A stretch of 64,000 nt of DNA from Xenorhabdus khoisanae. GTDB lineage: Bacteria > Pseudomonadota > Gammaproteobacteria > Enterobacterales > Enterobacteriaceae. How positions within the stretch are numbered: the first letter of the stretch is position 1; each line of letters opens with the position of its first letter. Of the stretch, positions 16,396 to 25,046 are shown in pieces. Location: assembly GCF_001037465.1 (NCBI RefSeq), contig NZ_LFCV01000013.1:17974-81973 (forward strand), written 5' to 3'. A model generated the notes under the pieces. The model was not told where the DNA came from, searched no databases, and saw only the letters and a program-made list of their open reading frames with translations. Both the position numbers and the translations under genes were made by a program.

Positions 16396-16552
16396 ACTAA
16401 CCTACCTTCATGGGTTAGTCGAGGAATAGCAGCCTCGTTTAAATCATCTACAAACCACACTGGTAAAGTTTTTTTGTATTTACCAGTGTTCTAAGGCTTG
16501 GCCGAGTCAGCTCTCTATGGCGATTTGGCGGGAATAGATCCGTTTGTAGATG
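16396..16552 (+). ncRNA. candidate structured RNA or leader with nested helices
   Basis: The 390-bp gap before the gene at 16606 holds a series of perfect inverted repeats: ACTAACC/GGTTAGT (16396-16419), CGAGG/CCTCG (16420-16437), CACTGGTAAA/TTTACCAGTG (16458-16488), and an 11-base long-range pair CATCTACAAAC (16445) with GTTTGTAGATG (16542) that encloses the third hairpin. Such nesting is hard to get by chance. It could be a regulatory leader, an antisense RNA of the C4 type or a riboswitch-like element. No Rfam family is recognised by eye. Confidence 0.45.
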
Positions 16553-16605
16553 GGATCGACTGCTAAAATTCTCGTTAGATCGCCACCATCAGGGAGATTT
16601 TTTTG

Positions 16606-16947
16606 ATGACAGTGCCAAAAGAGTTATTCAATCAAGTTGTCCAAACTGAAACCGACGTGAACTTCAATAGAATTAAGGCGTTGGTATTAAATAGATCCTC
16701 ATCACAAATATGTAAGTTAGTCACTGATTCTGTTTCTGTCTGCGATTTAGCTATGGCTCTCGATTATTTTGTCTCTTTACAAAAAAAGAGAGATGCTAAA
16801 GATGATTTCGCATCTAAAGAACCAGGCTTTAATGAAAACTTCGATGACTTTTCAAAGACAATTAAAAATATTCGCCGGGCTCTTTGCGTTCTATCACCCC
16901 CTCCAATACCAGAAGAACCAGAAAAAAAACATCAAACTTTGAATTAA
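16606..16947 (+). CDS. hypothetical protein, 113 aa
   Basis: ATG 16606 lies 9 bases after AGGGAG. The protein is helical and soluble (MTVPKELFNQVVQTETDVNF, SVCDLAMALDYFVSLQKKRD) with a proline-rich tail (PPPIPEEPEKK). No known family. It follows the structured leader described at 16396 and is followed by a terminator at 17120. Confidence 0.55.
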   Translation: MTVPKELFNQVVQTETDVNFNRIKALVLNRSSSQICKLVTDSVSVCDLAMALDYFVSLQKKRDAKDDFASKEPGFNENFDDFSKTIKNIRRALCVLSPPPIPEEPEKKHQTLN

Positions 16948-17119
16948 AATAATCCCAACTTTTTCTGGATAAATAGTAAGTTATTTATCAGTTTATTTAT
17001 TTTTATTGCTCTTTAACTTAATTAAAATTAGGGATAATAAGCCCCTAATTACTGATTTCTCATCAGGGAATATTATTCACCGTCCATTACTACAATAATA
17101 TACATCTAACCAACCCATT

Positions 17120-17143
17120 CCCCCTTCTCTGGGGGTTTTTTTT
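17120..17143 (+). terminator. rho-independent terminator or attenuator
   Basis: CCCCC, 6-base loop, GGGGG and eight T residues. It lies 17 bases before the ATG of the next gene, so it may end the 16606 transcript or act as an attenuator for 17160. Confidence 0.75.
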
Positions 17144-17159
17144 AGAAAAATAGTAGAAA

Positions 17160-17438
17160 ATGACCTCACATATTAATAAAAAAATAAATGCGGGCTTGGC
17201 AATCAGAGAGCGCTTGGAAGAGTTAGATTGGGAATTTGATAATATTTGGAATATTGCCGATCAAATATGCGACATAATTTCATCATCTCAGAATGAGACT
17301 GGAGTAGGCATGGAATGTATTTTCATACTATTGACTGGATTAGGCGAAAACAATGTGTCAGAAGACATTAAATCTAAACAACAAACTATAGCATCATTAG
17401 TACTCAGCCAATTTAGTTCGAATAATTATAAGCATTAG
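17160..17438 (+). CDS. hypothetical protein, 92 aa
   Basis: ATG 17160 without a strong ribosome site. The helical protein begins MTSHINKKINAGLAIRERLE and contains WNIADQICDIISSSQNETGVG. It resembles small helical proteins of accessory regions, but I recognise no family. The terminator immediately upstream makes its expression uncertain. Confidence 0.45.
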   Translation: MTSHINKKINAGLAIRERLEELDWEFDNIWNIADQICDIISSSQNETGVGMECIFILLTGLGENNVSEDIKSKQQTIASLVLSQFSSNNYKH

Positions 17439-17560
17439 ATATGCTACCAATCATGCTTTAACAGTGACGTATTCTTCCATAAAAGAAATGGCTAATTTAC
17501 ATCCCCGTTTGCCATTATTAGCTACCCCATTTTGGCCTCTTAACCGTCCTGAAACCCCGA

Positions 17561-17857
17561 TCAATTACTGTCTTTATCACAGATTTTCTTTGCTTGTTGC
17601 TTTCCATCAGGCGTAAGTTTGTATGCTAGGCGTAATGTTTTGGGATGGCGATATTGATTCAACATGCCTCTCTTAACCAAAGTTTGACAAGATTTGCGAT
17701 AATTGCTTGCCGCTATCGTGTGTTGGGTGTTTTTTGCAACCATCTCGAAAAGTGCGGTTGCAGGGACAGGCAAATGATCCTTACCTTGCCGTTCATTAAG
17801 CCAGTAGAGTATTTTGAGCGTTTTTTTCTGAATATCAGAGATACGGTGGTCAGCCAT
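17561..17857 (-). CDS. winged-helix DNA-binding protein, 98 aa
   Basis: ATG 17857 follows AAGGAT. The pattern of helices and a C-terminal wing (ISDIQKKTLKILYWLNERQG, SNYRKSCQTLVKRGMLNQY, LRLAYKLTPDGKQQAKKI) is that of a small MarR/PadR-type winged helix. It is divergent from hicAB. Target unknown. Confidence 0.6.
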   Translation of the reverse strand: MADHRISDIQKKTLKILYWLNERQGKDHLPVPATALFEMVAKNTQHTIAASNYRKSCQTLVKRGMLNQYRHPKTLRLAYKLTPDGKQQAKKICDKDSN

Positions 17858-17967
17858 GACGATTATCCTTATTCATATCAAGAATGAATAAGGATAATAC
17901 CAAGAACAATAGAAAACAGCGATAGGTTATGTCAAAAGTGGTAAAGAAAACCGTTAGAGATTAAATA

Positions 17968-18019
17968 GAGTTATCGGGGTTATTTTTTTGTTGACTCGTG
18001 GAGTTATCGGGGTTATTAT
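17968..18019 (+). promoter_or_regulatory. hicAB promoter with direct-repeat operator
   Basis: GAGTTATCGGGGTTATT occurs twice, at 17968 and 18001. The second copy overlaps a promoter with TTGACT (17991) and TATTAT (18014) at 17-base spacing. The repeat is a natural binding site for the HicB antitoxin. Confidence 0.65.
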
Positions 18020-18049
18020 ACTTCCCAAGTTAAACAGATAGGAGTTAAT

Positions 18050-18229
18050 TTGAGAAGTGCGGATTTAATCAAAGAGGTTGAGAAAAGAGGGTGGGTGCTG
18101 GTGAGAATCAACGGGAGCCATCATCATTTTAAACACCCTGAACATAACGACCTGCTGACAATTCCACACCCGAAGCAAGAAATTAAAGTGGGATTGCTCA
18201 GGAAAATACAGAAACAAGTGGGGCTATAA
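18050..18229 (+). CDS. hicA: HicA-family mRNA interferase toxin
   Basis: A 59-residue protein from a TTG start behind GGAG, which ATG-only gene calls would miss. It has the HicA double-stranded RNA-binding-like fold: SADLIKEVEKRGWVLVRI, then the catalytic-histidine motif NGSHHHFKHPEH, then TIPHPKQEIKVGLLRKI. HicA cleaves mRNA independently of ribosomes. All key positions look intact. hicB follows after 58 bases. Confidence 0.88.
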   Translation: MRSADLIKEVEKRGWVLVRINGSHHHFKHPEHNDLLTIPHPKQEIKVGLLRKIQKQVGL

Positions 18230-18287
18230 GCCCCCTTATCTGCACCTGCACTAATCAAGTTCTTAAAAATTATTGGAGGAATATAAC

Positions 18288-18707
18288 GTGTTATACCCTA
18301 TTGCGATTGAAATCGGTGATGAGAATCACGCTTACGGTGTGGTTGTGCCCGATATATCAGGCTGTTTCTCTGCGGGTGATTCAATGGAAGAGGCAATAAA
18401 AAACGCTAAAGAGGCTATCACAGGGCATTTAGAGTTATTGGCCGAAATGAACCAACTCCCCCCTGAAGCAAACTCATTGGATTACTGGATCAAAGACGCA
18501 GAGTACGCAGGATGGGCATGGGCTGTGATTGAGGTTGATGTGGAACCGTACTTAGGTAAATCGACCAAATTCAATGTAACTTTGCCTGACTTGTTATCAA
18601 AAAAAATCGATGATCAGGTTAAAGCCAGCCCAAACCTGTACAAGAACCGTAGCCACTTTTTGCAAGTAGCTGCTTTGCATGAGTTGCAAAACGGTATTCA
18701 GCAATAA
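18288..18707 (+). CDS. hicB: HicB-family antitoxin
   Basis: About 139 residues from GTG 18288; GGAGG lies 8 bases upstream, so the in-frame TTG at 18273 is not the start. The N-terminal half is the degenerate RNase H-like HicB fold (IEIGDENHAYGVVVPDISGC, SMEEAIKNAKEAI). The C-terminal half is a ribbon-helix-helix (NVTLPDLLSKKIDDQV) that would bind the repeats at 17968-18017. Neutralises HicA and represses the operon. Confidence 0.9.
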   Translation: MLYPIAIEIGDENHAYGVVVPDISGCFSAGDSMEEAIKNAKEAITGHLELLAEMNQLPPEANSLDYWIKDAEYAGWAWAVIEVDVEPYLGKSTKFNVTLPDLLSKKIDDQVKASPNLYKNRSHFLQVAALHELQNGIQQ

Positions 18708-18764
18708 CTATCATTTGATAATAGATTGAGTGCAATCTCTGCACGGATACAACAGGTAAAGACA

Positions 18765-18787
18765 GGGGGTTCTTCCACTGAACCCCC
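18765..18787. terminator. hairpin downstream of hicB
   Basis: GGGGGTTC and GAACCCCC arms with a 7-base loop, about 60 bases after hicB and between convergent genes. Confidence 0.55.
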
Positions 18788-18912
18788 TTCATATTCAAAA
18801 CCGTTTACTGTAGGCTCGCCCCCATCCACTATCAAATCAAATTGGTCGAGATAACTCAATTTCGCTATTATCTTGTATCCGTATAATTTGTTACGATGCT
18901 TAACACATCAGG

Positions 18913-19338
18913 TCACTTGATGATAGATTGAGTCCAATCTGCATTTTTGAGATTTTCCCACATCCTGTCGAGCGCTTCTGTTGGTGTTTTTCCTTCGGAT
19001 ATCACAGTAATTTCATGGTCTGGGCGCTGTTCTTCTCTAATCATTAAAAAACCATCTGGCTCTTCACTAATAACTGGCTTTTCTCTTTTTTCCAGAAATT
19101 TCGCCTGCCTCTCTTGCGCCAGCAAACAGGCAGAATCATAGTCTTTAGTAACCCCCAAACGAGAGGGACTACTCAAATCCCCCCCATTGAGACAATAGAT
19201 CGCAATGGAGCCATCTTCCTGCGTTATCCCGTAAGGATGATCCCACCAACAATCCAGTTCATGTTTTGATCGTTTGTCGCTCGGCGTATCGTAAAAATGG
19301 TGGGGTAATTCGGGATCTAACGGGATTCGATTAGCCAT
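18913..19338 (-). CDS. hypothetical protein, 141 aa
   Basis: ATG 19338 follows AAGAAGGC. The N-terminal part is rich in aromatic residues and histidine (MANRIPLDPELPHHFYD, ELDCWWDHPYGI). A second part carries an EDGSIAIYCLNGG segment and EGKTPTEALDRMWENLK. Soluble, no signal peptide. No named family recognised. Confidence 0.6.
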   Translation of the reverse strand: MANRIPLDPELPHHFYDTPSDKRSKHELDCWWDHPYGITQEDGSIAIYCLNGGDLSSPSRLGVTKDYDSACLLAQERQAKFLEKREKPVISEEPDGFLMIREEQRPDHEITVISEGKTPTEALDRMWENLKNADWTQSIIK

Positions 19339-19438
19339 AATTATGCCTTCTTAACCTATCAACGGTATAACGGTGTCGTATGTGTAAAAAACCGTAGCAA
19401 AAATTCGTTCATTATCAATGAGACTTACGCAAATAACA

Positions 19439-20491
19439 TCAGTCAATTGCATCATATCGTCCCTCAACCAAATCAATCATCACGCTCTTTTCGGCCCGGA
19501 GATTGCGGGTATAGCCCACCACCGTTTCCGGTTTTTTCCAGGTGCCCTCGTGCATGATCTGGGCCAGCGAATAGTTCGCTTCCGTCATGTCCTGCGCGGC
19601 CCCGACCCGGGCACTGTGGCCGGTCCAGGTCGCATACCGGCCTTTATTGGCGGCCCCGGTCTTTTCCCCGTGCACCACCGTCCAGGCGGCCGCGAAAATC
19701 CGCTCCAGATTGGACAGCGATAACGGTTTGCCGTGCACGTTGGCCCGGTTCCCCCGGCGGACCGGGCAAAAAACATACGCGTCTGAATGCGCCAGCAAGT
19801 CGGCGGCCGTCAGCCACTGGATCAGACTGGCCGCCGCGCGCGGACTGAGCGCCTTGGTGATGCCGTAGCCGTCCATGATGGTTTTGGTGTGGCCGACGTT
19901 CAGCAGGAGGTGGCCGTCGGGCTGAAAAACCAGGTCTTTCACTTTCAGGCGGGCAATATTGGAAACACGCAACAGCGTGTTGTAAGCGACAAACAAAAAC
20001 GCCCGGTTGCGCATGACCTTCAACTGATCAGAGTCTTGCCAGGCGGCATCCACCCGGTTGAGGTCGGCGATCCGAAACGGGATCGCCTGGCCGACCGTCT
20101 GCCCGCTGACCACAGCCAGGCGGCTGATTTTTTTCAATGTCCGTTGCACCTTCTGACTGTCACCGGCGGGGATCAGGCCCGCCTGCCGGTGCAGCATGTT
20201 CAGCATCCTGACATGGTTCTTGAGGGTGGACGGGGCCCGCCCGTTCTCATGCAACTCCAGCAGATAATCACGCAGGTAGTCCGCCTCCACCGGCAAATAG
20301 GCCCGGCCTTTGACAATACACCAGCGACACCACTGCCGGGCCACCTGCATCAGCTGCTTCCAGGTGTTGTCCGCAAACGCCTCCCGGTCTTTGACGAACG
20401 CATTCAGGTTGCGGATCACCTCGTCATTCAGATCCGGATTGTCCGGGATCAGTACCGCATCACGCCCCATCAGGGCCAGTCCCCCTGCCAT
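19439..20491 (-). CDS. cre: Cre-type tyrosine recombinase
   Basis: A 350-residue protein (P1 Cre has 343) with similarity to Cre throughout: NLNAFVKDREAFADNTWKQL, LNMLHRQAGL, AYNTLLRVSNIARLKVKDL (catalytic Arg), GHTKT (catalytic Lys), TGHSARVGAAQDM (His and Arg), GTWKKPETVVGYTRNL (Trp and nucleophilic Tyr). It should recombine two copies of a lox-like site to resolve multimers and circularise incoming DNA. ATG 20491 has AGGGG upstream. The gene is much more GC-rich than its surroundings. A candidate site lies upstream at 20657. Confidence 0.93.
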   Translation of the reverse strand: MAGGLALMGRDAVLIPDNPDLNDEVIRNLNAFVKDREAFADNTWKQLMQVARQWCRWCIVKGRAYLPVEADYLRDYLLELHENGRAPSTLKNHVRMLNMLHRQAGLIPAGDSQKVQRTLKKISRLAVVSGQTVGQAIPFRIADLNRVDAAWQDSDQLKVMRNRAFLFVAYNTLLRVSNIARLKVKDLVFQPDGHLLLNVGHTKTIMDGYGITKALSPRAAASLIQWLTAADLLAHSDAYVFCPVRRGNRANVHGKPLSLSNLERIFAAAWTVVHGEKTGAANKGRYATWTGHSARVGAAQDMTEANYSLAQIMHEGTWKKPETVVGYTRNLRAEKSVMIDLVEGRYDAID

Positions 20492-20656
20492 CAATACACC
20501 CCTCGCTGTTTTGGTGACGCTACGTAAAAAGTGGGGCTAACGCCCCGCCATATTCTTCAGATTTCACGTAGGCGCATCCTTTGTTATTAATAAAAAAAGC
20601 CCGCGCTGAATCACGCCCCGTCATCCTAGCCCGCCGCCGCCGCCAGTCCGAGTGCA

Positions 20657-20688
20657 TAGTAGAACATAATCCCCATTATGTACTATTA
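20657..20688. other. candidate lox/rox-like recombination site
   Basis: Two 14-base arms, TAGTAGAACATAAT and ATTATGTACTATTA, match at 12 of 14 positions and flank CCCC. Total 32 bases, the same architecture as the Dre site rox (14-4-14), which also has ATAAT/ATTAT inner ends. It lies 166 bases upstream of cre, as loxP does in P1. In the 34-base loxP framing, the 8-base spacer would be ATCCCCAT. Confidence 0.6.
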
Positions 20689-20836
20689 GAAAATTTTAGC
20701 GACTTCCGCCGCGAAGTCAAGCGGATGGGGATAGTGACCATAAGAAATAGAAGAATACAGATATAATCACGGCGATTTTTATTTAGCGCGGTACTTTTAC
20801 CGCTTGGCCGTTCATCATCCCTTGGAAATTTAATAC

Positions 20837-21028
20837 ATGGATATTAGAGACTACACTACAGAAAATATCATCACTCTGGTCAACGAACTGCACCTTGATC
20901 CGCACGACTGCGCCCTGCCGCACATTCTGGCCCGTCATGTCTACACCCTGCGCGAGGCCACTCATGACGATGGCTCTCCCTGTGATTACAAAACCATTTT
21001 GGTTCATATGCTGAAAAGTTTGAAATAA
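20837..21028 (+). CDS. hypothetical protein, 63 aa
   Basis: ATG 20837 with GGAAA upstream. The sequence (MDIRDYTTENIITLVNELHL, DPHDCALPHILARHVYTLRE) is a plausible small helical protein. It lies between the lox candidate and the gene at 21143. No family recognised. Confidence 0.45.
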   Translation: MDIRDYTTENIITLVNELHLDPHDCALPHILARHVYTLREATHDDGSPCDYKTILVHMLKSLK

Positions 21029-21055
21029 AGCGCTATTCCGTCATTTTTAACAGGT

Positions 21056-21065
21056 AAATTCTAAC
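21056..21065 (+). promoter_or_regulatory. variant of the recurrent motif (AAATTCTAAC)
   Basis: Nine of ten bases match AAATTCTAAA and a T-rich tract follows. It lies about 80 bases upstream of the gene at 21143. Confidence 0.3.
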
Positions 21066-21142
21066 TAAATTTTTATTACTTTTGTCAAACCTGATAAAGT
21101 TATAAATATGTATGTTTAAGATGTACCCTGTTAGGAGTAGTT

Positions 21143-22048
21143 ATGGATGCTTTCAGTGACAGCATTTTTGAAGCAAAGTACAAAGAGTTTCTAAAAGTGC
21201 GTAGTGAATGGTTGAAGATCGTATTCAAACACGCGGTTTATACCGATATAAATACGCAGGGCGAGGCTTGCCGCCCTGTGGCGATACTGGCTGATCAGGA
21301 AGTGCTGCATGAGGTGGAAACACTGCTGCTGGCATGGCAACAGTTTGCTGCATTTGCCGAGCACAAGCGGGCCGCGGGTCTGTCTGCCGTCTCTTCGCAA
21401 ATCTATTTGCCGGTACCCGCCATACTGAGGAATGTGAACAGTTTTACCATTGGTGCTTTTGAGTCCTCCGCCACCGTTAATTTTGTCCGCGAAGAGATCC
21501 TGAGAAAAATAGATAAGAAACTCAACCAGCTGCACAGGACGAAAAACAAAGACCATTTAACCATTACCGAACTGGAACTGGATAAGGAACTGATTGGCTT
21601 CTACCCGGAAGGGACACGCTTTCGCCGACGCACGACGGGTTACAGAGACATTGTGTTAGATATCGGCGGTGATGAATCTTATCGTGTTGGGGCGTATGGC
21701 GTTATCGTTGATGGTAACAGCTTAACGCAGCCCGATGCTTACGACATCAACACAGGTGATAAATACGCGGTGTCTGACAGCTATTATAACATGATATCGC
21801 CGGTACGGTGCTCGTTGTTTGCAGGATCTAGCCTGTATCTCATTGAGAAGATAGAAGAAGCTAAGCAAGCCCGCAATACCGTCTCCCGGCAAAAATTAAA
21901 AGAAAGCCGGAAGCAAACCTACCTCCGTCGAAGGGATCAAGATTTGCTTGATCAACAGCGGGCTCAACAAGAAGCCATACGCCTCAACAAAATTGCCGTG
22001 GAAAAACAGAAAGCACAACGCTATGGGCAACAAAAAAAGCGGGATTAA
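21143..22048 (+). CDS. hypothetical protein, 301 aa, with basic coiled-coil C-terminus
   Basis: ATG 21143 follows TTAGGAGTAG. The first 130 residues are helical (KYKEFLKVRSEWLKIVFKHA), the middle is a mixed domain (ELDKELIGFYPEGTRFRR, VLDIGGDESYRVGAYGVIVDG), and residues 235-301 are a strongly charged helix rich in Arg, Gln and Lys. No membrane segment. It converges with pacB and could be a nucleic-acid-binding or packaging-associated protein. No family recognised. Confidence 0.6.
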   Translation: MDAFSDSIFEAKYKEFLKVRSEWLKIVFKHAVYTDINTQGEACRPVAILADQEVLHEVETLLLAWQQFAAFAEHKRAAGLSAVSSQIYLPVPAILRNVNSFTIGAFESSATVNFVREEILRKIDKKLNQLHRTKNKDHLTITELELDKELIGFYPEGTRFRRRTTGYRDIVLDIGGDESYRVGAYGVIVDGNSLTQPDAYDINTGDKYAVSDSYYNMISPVRCSLFAGSSLYLIEKIEEAKQARNTVSRQKLKESRKQTYLRRRDQDLLDQQRAQQEAIRLNKIAVEKQKAQRYGQQKKRD

Positions 22049-22061
22049 TGCTTTTAGGCTG

Positions 22062-23576
22062 TCAGCTTTCATCGTCATAATCATCAAGATACTTCATGGC
22101 CTCAGAGCGGGTAGCGGCTTCTTCAAAACCGACATCTTCACAGGCCGGTACAAAATCACACAACATCCCAAAACAATATGTATCCCATCTATCCGGAGAG
22201 CGAATATTGAGTTTCGCTCTCATCATCTCTTTTTTCATGATCACCCAGCGCCCGTTCTCATCAATCTTGACCGGTATTTTCGAGGCTTGTTCTGATGTCT
22301 TGAGGCTTTTATCCAGGCGCATTCGGCCACTGCGGATCGCACGTTGCGCGGCCACATTTGCGTAGGCGCGTTGATTAATGTACCGGCTGCGGTCATATCT
22401 GCTGAACATCGGCTTACCCCACCGGATACGCTGTACATCGCGGCCACGACGCTCTAATACACTCGCCGTATCGGAACCGACGCCATCACTGTCTACCACG
22501 AGACTGATATTGGGGTAAATGGCCGGATCACACGTCAAATGAATAAACTCCCCAAACTCCACCGGATCACAGGAGCCATCCATTTCCAGCATTTTGTAGT
22601 TCACCAGACGGCGTTTATCGCCACGGGTGCCCGATATTTTGCAAAGATTCATAATGGACTTATCCCGGCCGTTACCGACGTCACACAGGGCAACCCATCC
22701 CCAGCCTTTTTCAAGGTGGATTTTACGTCTCGCGGCTCTGTCACATTCATCACGCCCTAACAGATAGCCGGTGACTGATTTAGGAAACTGGCCTAATACC
22801 TTGATCTGGTATTCAACACTGTCACGGCCACCGTATTCTGCCAGCTTCATTTTAATAAATTCAGGCTCAACGAGGGGGGACTCTTCAGAGTTCAGCATGA
22901 TAGCCACATACAGGCCGTTGGGGTTATCAGGATGTCTGGCGAGGCTATGGTGCGTATCGTAGAAATACCCGCTGGGGCGCGTCGGCTGGGAAAGTAACAG
23001 GATGCGGTTATCTTTCTGAGTCAAGGCACCGGTGATAATACCAAAGGCTTTGTCTGATACTCCTGATGCCTCATCCACAATGTAAAACAGGTATTCCGCG
23101 TGTTCACCGGCCAAGGCTTCTTCGTTACCCAAACGAAACCCCTTGGGGATGACGGTCCAGACGCCTTTTCCCCCCACCGCGTAAAACGACGTATCCGTAA
23201 TGACAAAGTAATTTTGCAGCCACGGGAACCGCCGGACACATTCATGCCAGTTGACCTTCAGGTACTTAAATATCCCCGTCATGACCTGCTGGATTTTGTT
23301 GGCAATGATGATCACACGGGCATTGGGATGAAACAGAATGAAACACAGGATCATGATACTGGTCATATCCGATTTGCCCGTACCATGCCCCGACGTCACG
23401 CTGGTTTTGCTGCCACCTTCCTGTACAGACTCAAGAATCAGATCTTGTTGCCATGTGGGGGTTTTACCAAACAGCTGTACCGCCGCCAGCCCCCAGTCGT
23501 ACCGGTATTTGATCACCATATCCCGCCAACGGGGATCACTGACAACACTGCGTTGTTTTTTCTGTCGGGATGCCAC
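22062..23576 (-). CDS. pacB: terminase large subunit, PacB-like
   Basis: A 504-residue protein from a GTG that overlaps the pacA stop (TAGTG). ATPase part: Walker [13 protein letters not shown] near residue 62 and Walker [12 protein letters not shown] near 170, with coupling motif [14 protein letters not shown]. Nuclease part: acidic residues in [22 protein letters not shown] and the C-terminal [11 protein letters not shown]. Terminase pumps DNA into proheads and cuts at headful. Length and position next to PacA match P1 (PacB about 494 residues). Confidence 0.92.
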   Translation of the reverse strand: MASRQKKQRSVVSDPRWRDMVIKYRYDWGLAAVQLFGKTPTWQQDLILESVQEGGSKTSVTSGHGTGKSDMTSIMILCFILFHPNARVIIIANKIQQVMTGIFKYLKVNWHECVRRFPWLQNYFVITDTSFYAVGGKGVWTVIPKGFRLGNEEALAGEHAEYLFYIVDEASGVSDKAFGIITGALTQKDNRILLLSQPTRPSGYFYDTHHSLARHPDNPNGLYVAIMLNSEESPLVEPEFIKMKLAEYGGRDSVEYQIKVLGQFPKSVTGYLLGRDECDRAARRKIHLEKGWGWVALCDVGNGRDKSIMNLCKISGTRGDKRRLVNYKMLEMDGSCDPVEFGEFIHLTCDPAIYPNISLVVDSDGVGSDTASVLERRGRDVQRIRWGKPMFSRYDRSRYINQRAYANVAAQRAIRSGRMRLDKSLKTSEQASKIPVKIDENGRWVIMKKEMMRAKLNIRSPDRWDTYCFGMLCDFVPACEDVGFEEAATRSEAMKYLDDYDDES

Positions 23577-24730
23577 TAACTTTCACCCTCATCATCATAC
23601 ATATCGCTGGTGGCTTCATAGTCATAATCCGGTTCTTCTTCTAACGCATCCAGCGACTCGCCTTCGCGCCCCTCGCCCTGACTATCCCGATCGCCATAAC
23701 CGCCTTTATCGACAATGTCATCAACCAGCTGGCGCTTTGTCGCCAGATAGGTGTCCCGTCCGGCCTGCTTCTCCCGATATGCTCTGGCCTGCCTGTCCAG
23801 TTCGTCCGGATCAATGACTGCATTATCCACGTCCTCGCCCTGATCCTGTTTCATCTCGTGGCGCAATTTCTCCAATAAAGCGGCGGGGACCTTACCGCCT
23901 TGGGATTCGATGTAAGCCGCCGTTTGCAGGGCATCCCATTCATTTTCCTGCTGGCGTTGATAGGCGTTGGCGATCACCGTCGTTTCGCCCATCTTGGCCG
24001 CATGTTTTTCCTCGTCACGGCGGTTTTTCAGCCACCCCTGTTTCATTGACGTCATGGTGCGCATGAAATCGGTCATGGCATAGGAACAGTCGTTCAGCAT
24101 CTTGAGCTGCTTAAACGCCGGATGCAGCGCCCCGTCGTCGGGATTAAATTCGGCTTCCTGTTTCTCAAGTTCTTCGATGGAGCGATCACGTATCCGTTCA
24201 ACAAGTTCAAAGTGGGCTAATGCCCGTCGCATCAAATCCACTTCCAACACGTCGAAATAGCCCGCCTCCATCAAGGCGTCTGCCTGATCTAAATCAACAC
24301 TTCTGGGGGTAGCGTACCGGCCATGTTTCATGGCCGCTTCATTCCCCACGGTCAAGCGACGTCCTTCCCCCCGGGATAATTTTTGATGTGTGATGATCGC
24401 CGCAGGCGAAATGATCATTTTCGCGTTCTGACTTTTGGCGCTTTTGGCCTGCGGATGTCGCTCGCCGCCCGTTTTCCTTCCCGGCTTAACACCCGTATTC
24501 ACACGGAATTGCGCGGATTTTCCCTTTTCTTGTCCGGCCTTTTTTAGGGGAATGACTTGATCATGTGTTGCGGCATGATCATGATCATCTGACGGGGCGG
24601 GATTGGCCGAACGCAGATAGCGACGGGCGGTGTTGGGATTCAGGTTGTAATGTTCGGCATATTCACGGATGCTGATTCCATTTTCAGCGCGTAGCCTATT
24701 GAAATTAGATACGTGTTCCTGCCAGTTCAT
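23576..24730 (-). CDS. pacA: terminase small subunit / pac-site protein, PacA-like
   Basis: A 384-residue protein. The N-terminus ([37 protein letters not shown]) is a helix-turn-helix very similar to P1 PacA, which recognises pac. Shared C-terminal features include [19 protein letters not shown] and [12 protein letters not shown], and the end is acidic. It would bind the Dam-methylated TGATCA cluster inside its own gene (24394-24587) and start headful packaging with PacB. Confidence 0.92.
   Translation of the reverse strand: MNWQEHVSNFNRLRAENGISIREYAEHYNLNPNTARRYLRSANPAPSDDHDHAATHDQVIPLKKAGQEKGKSAQFRVNTGVKPGRKTGGERHPQAKSAKSQNAKMIISPAAIITHQKLSRGEGRRLTVGNEAAMKHGRYATPRSVDLDQADALMEAGYFDVLEVDLMRRALAHFELVERIRDRSIEELEKQEAEFNPDDGALHPAFKQLKMLNDCSYAMTDFMRTMTSMKQGWLKNRRDEEKHAAKMGETTVIANAYQRQQENEWDALQTAAYIESQGGKVPAALLEKLRHEMKQDQGEDVDNAVIDPDELDRQARAYREKQAGRDTYLATKRQLVDDIVDKGGYGDRDSQGEGREGESLDALEEEPDYDYEATSDMYDDEGES
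24394..24587. other. candidate pac packaging site inside pacA
   Basis: TGATCG at 24394 and TGATCA at 24412 form one group. TGATCA at 24558, 24576 and 24582 form a second group, the last two directly adjacent. P1 pac also lies within pacA and consists of two groups of TGATC(A/G) hexamers over about 160 bp, whose Dam methylation is needed for cutting. The spacing and hexamer match are directly visible; use as pac is inference. Confidence 0.7.
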
Positions 24731-25046
24731 CCCTATCTACCAAAGTCAACCCTCAATGAATCTGATGATACACAAGCATTAATATGTTTAATTAACGTAA
24801 TTTACTCCCGCCACCATGACCATTGACCATCATTTCTCCCCTTCCTCATCTCCATACCGGCCGCTATTTGTGCTTTCCCAAGATGTTCTTTAATCCTCAT
24901 TTTTTTGCTTAGAAAAAAAATGAATAACGTTTGTTATCCAAATGAATAGCAAATACTTGATGTTTTCCCTTTAATCTATCAAACTTACTCACGCACAAAT
25001 CTGACTTAAATGTCTTAATCGTTAATATCTAAAACAGGGAAATATC
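24731..25046. promoter_or_regulatory. pacA-parM intergenic region, possible centromere
   Basis: A 316-bp AT-rich divergent gap. It has a repeated AAATGAATA (about 24918 and 24941) and a small palindrome TAACGTTTGTTA. In ParM systems the ParR-binding centromere lies just upstream of parM. I see no clear set of ten or so direct repeats, so the exact site is not defined. Confidence 0.35.

Noticed and set aside
19418..20527. Several rightward frames opposite cre
   Set aside because: High GC removes stops. The Cre similarity on the other strand covers the whole interval.
20581..20766. A 61-codon rightward frame covering the lox candidate
   Set aside because: No ribosome site or family, and the dyad in the middle is better explained as a recombination site.
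24731..25046. A defined parC centromere with tandem repeats
   Set aside because: Only a doubled 9-base word and a short palindrome are visible, not an iterated array.
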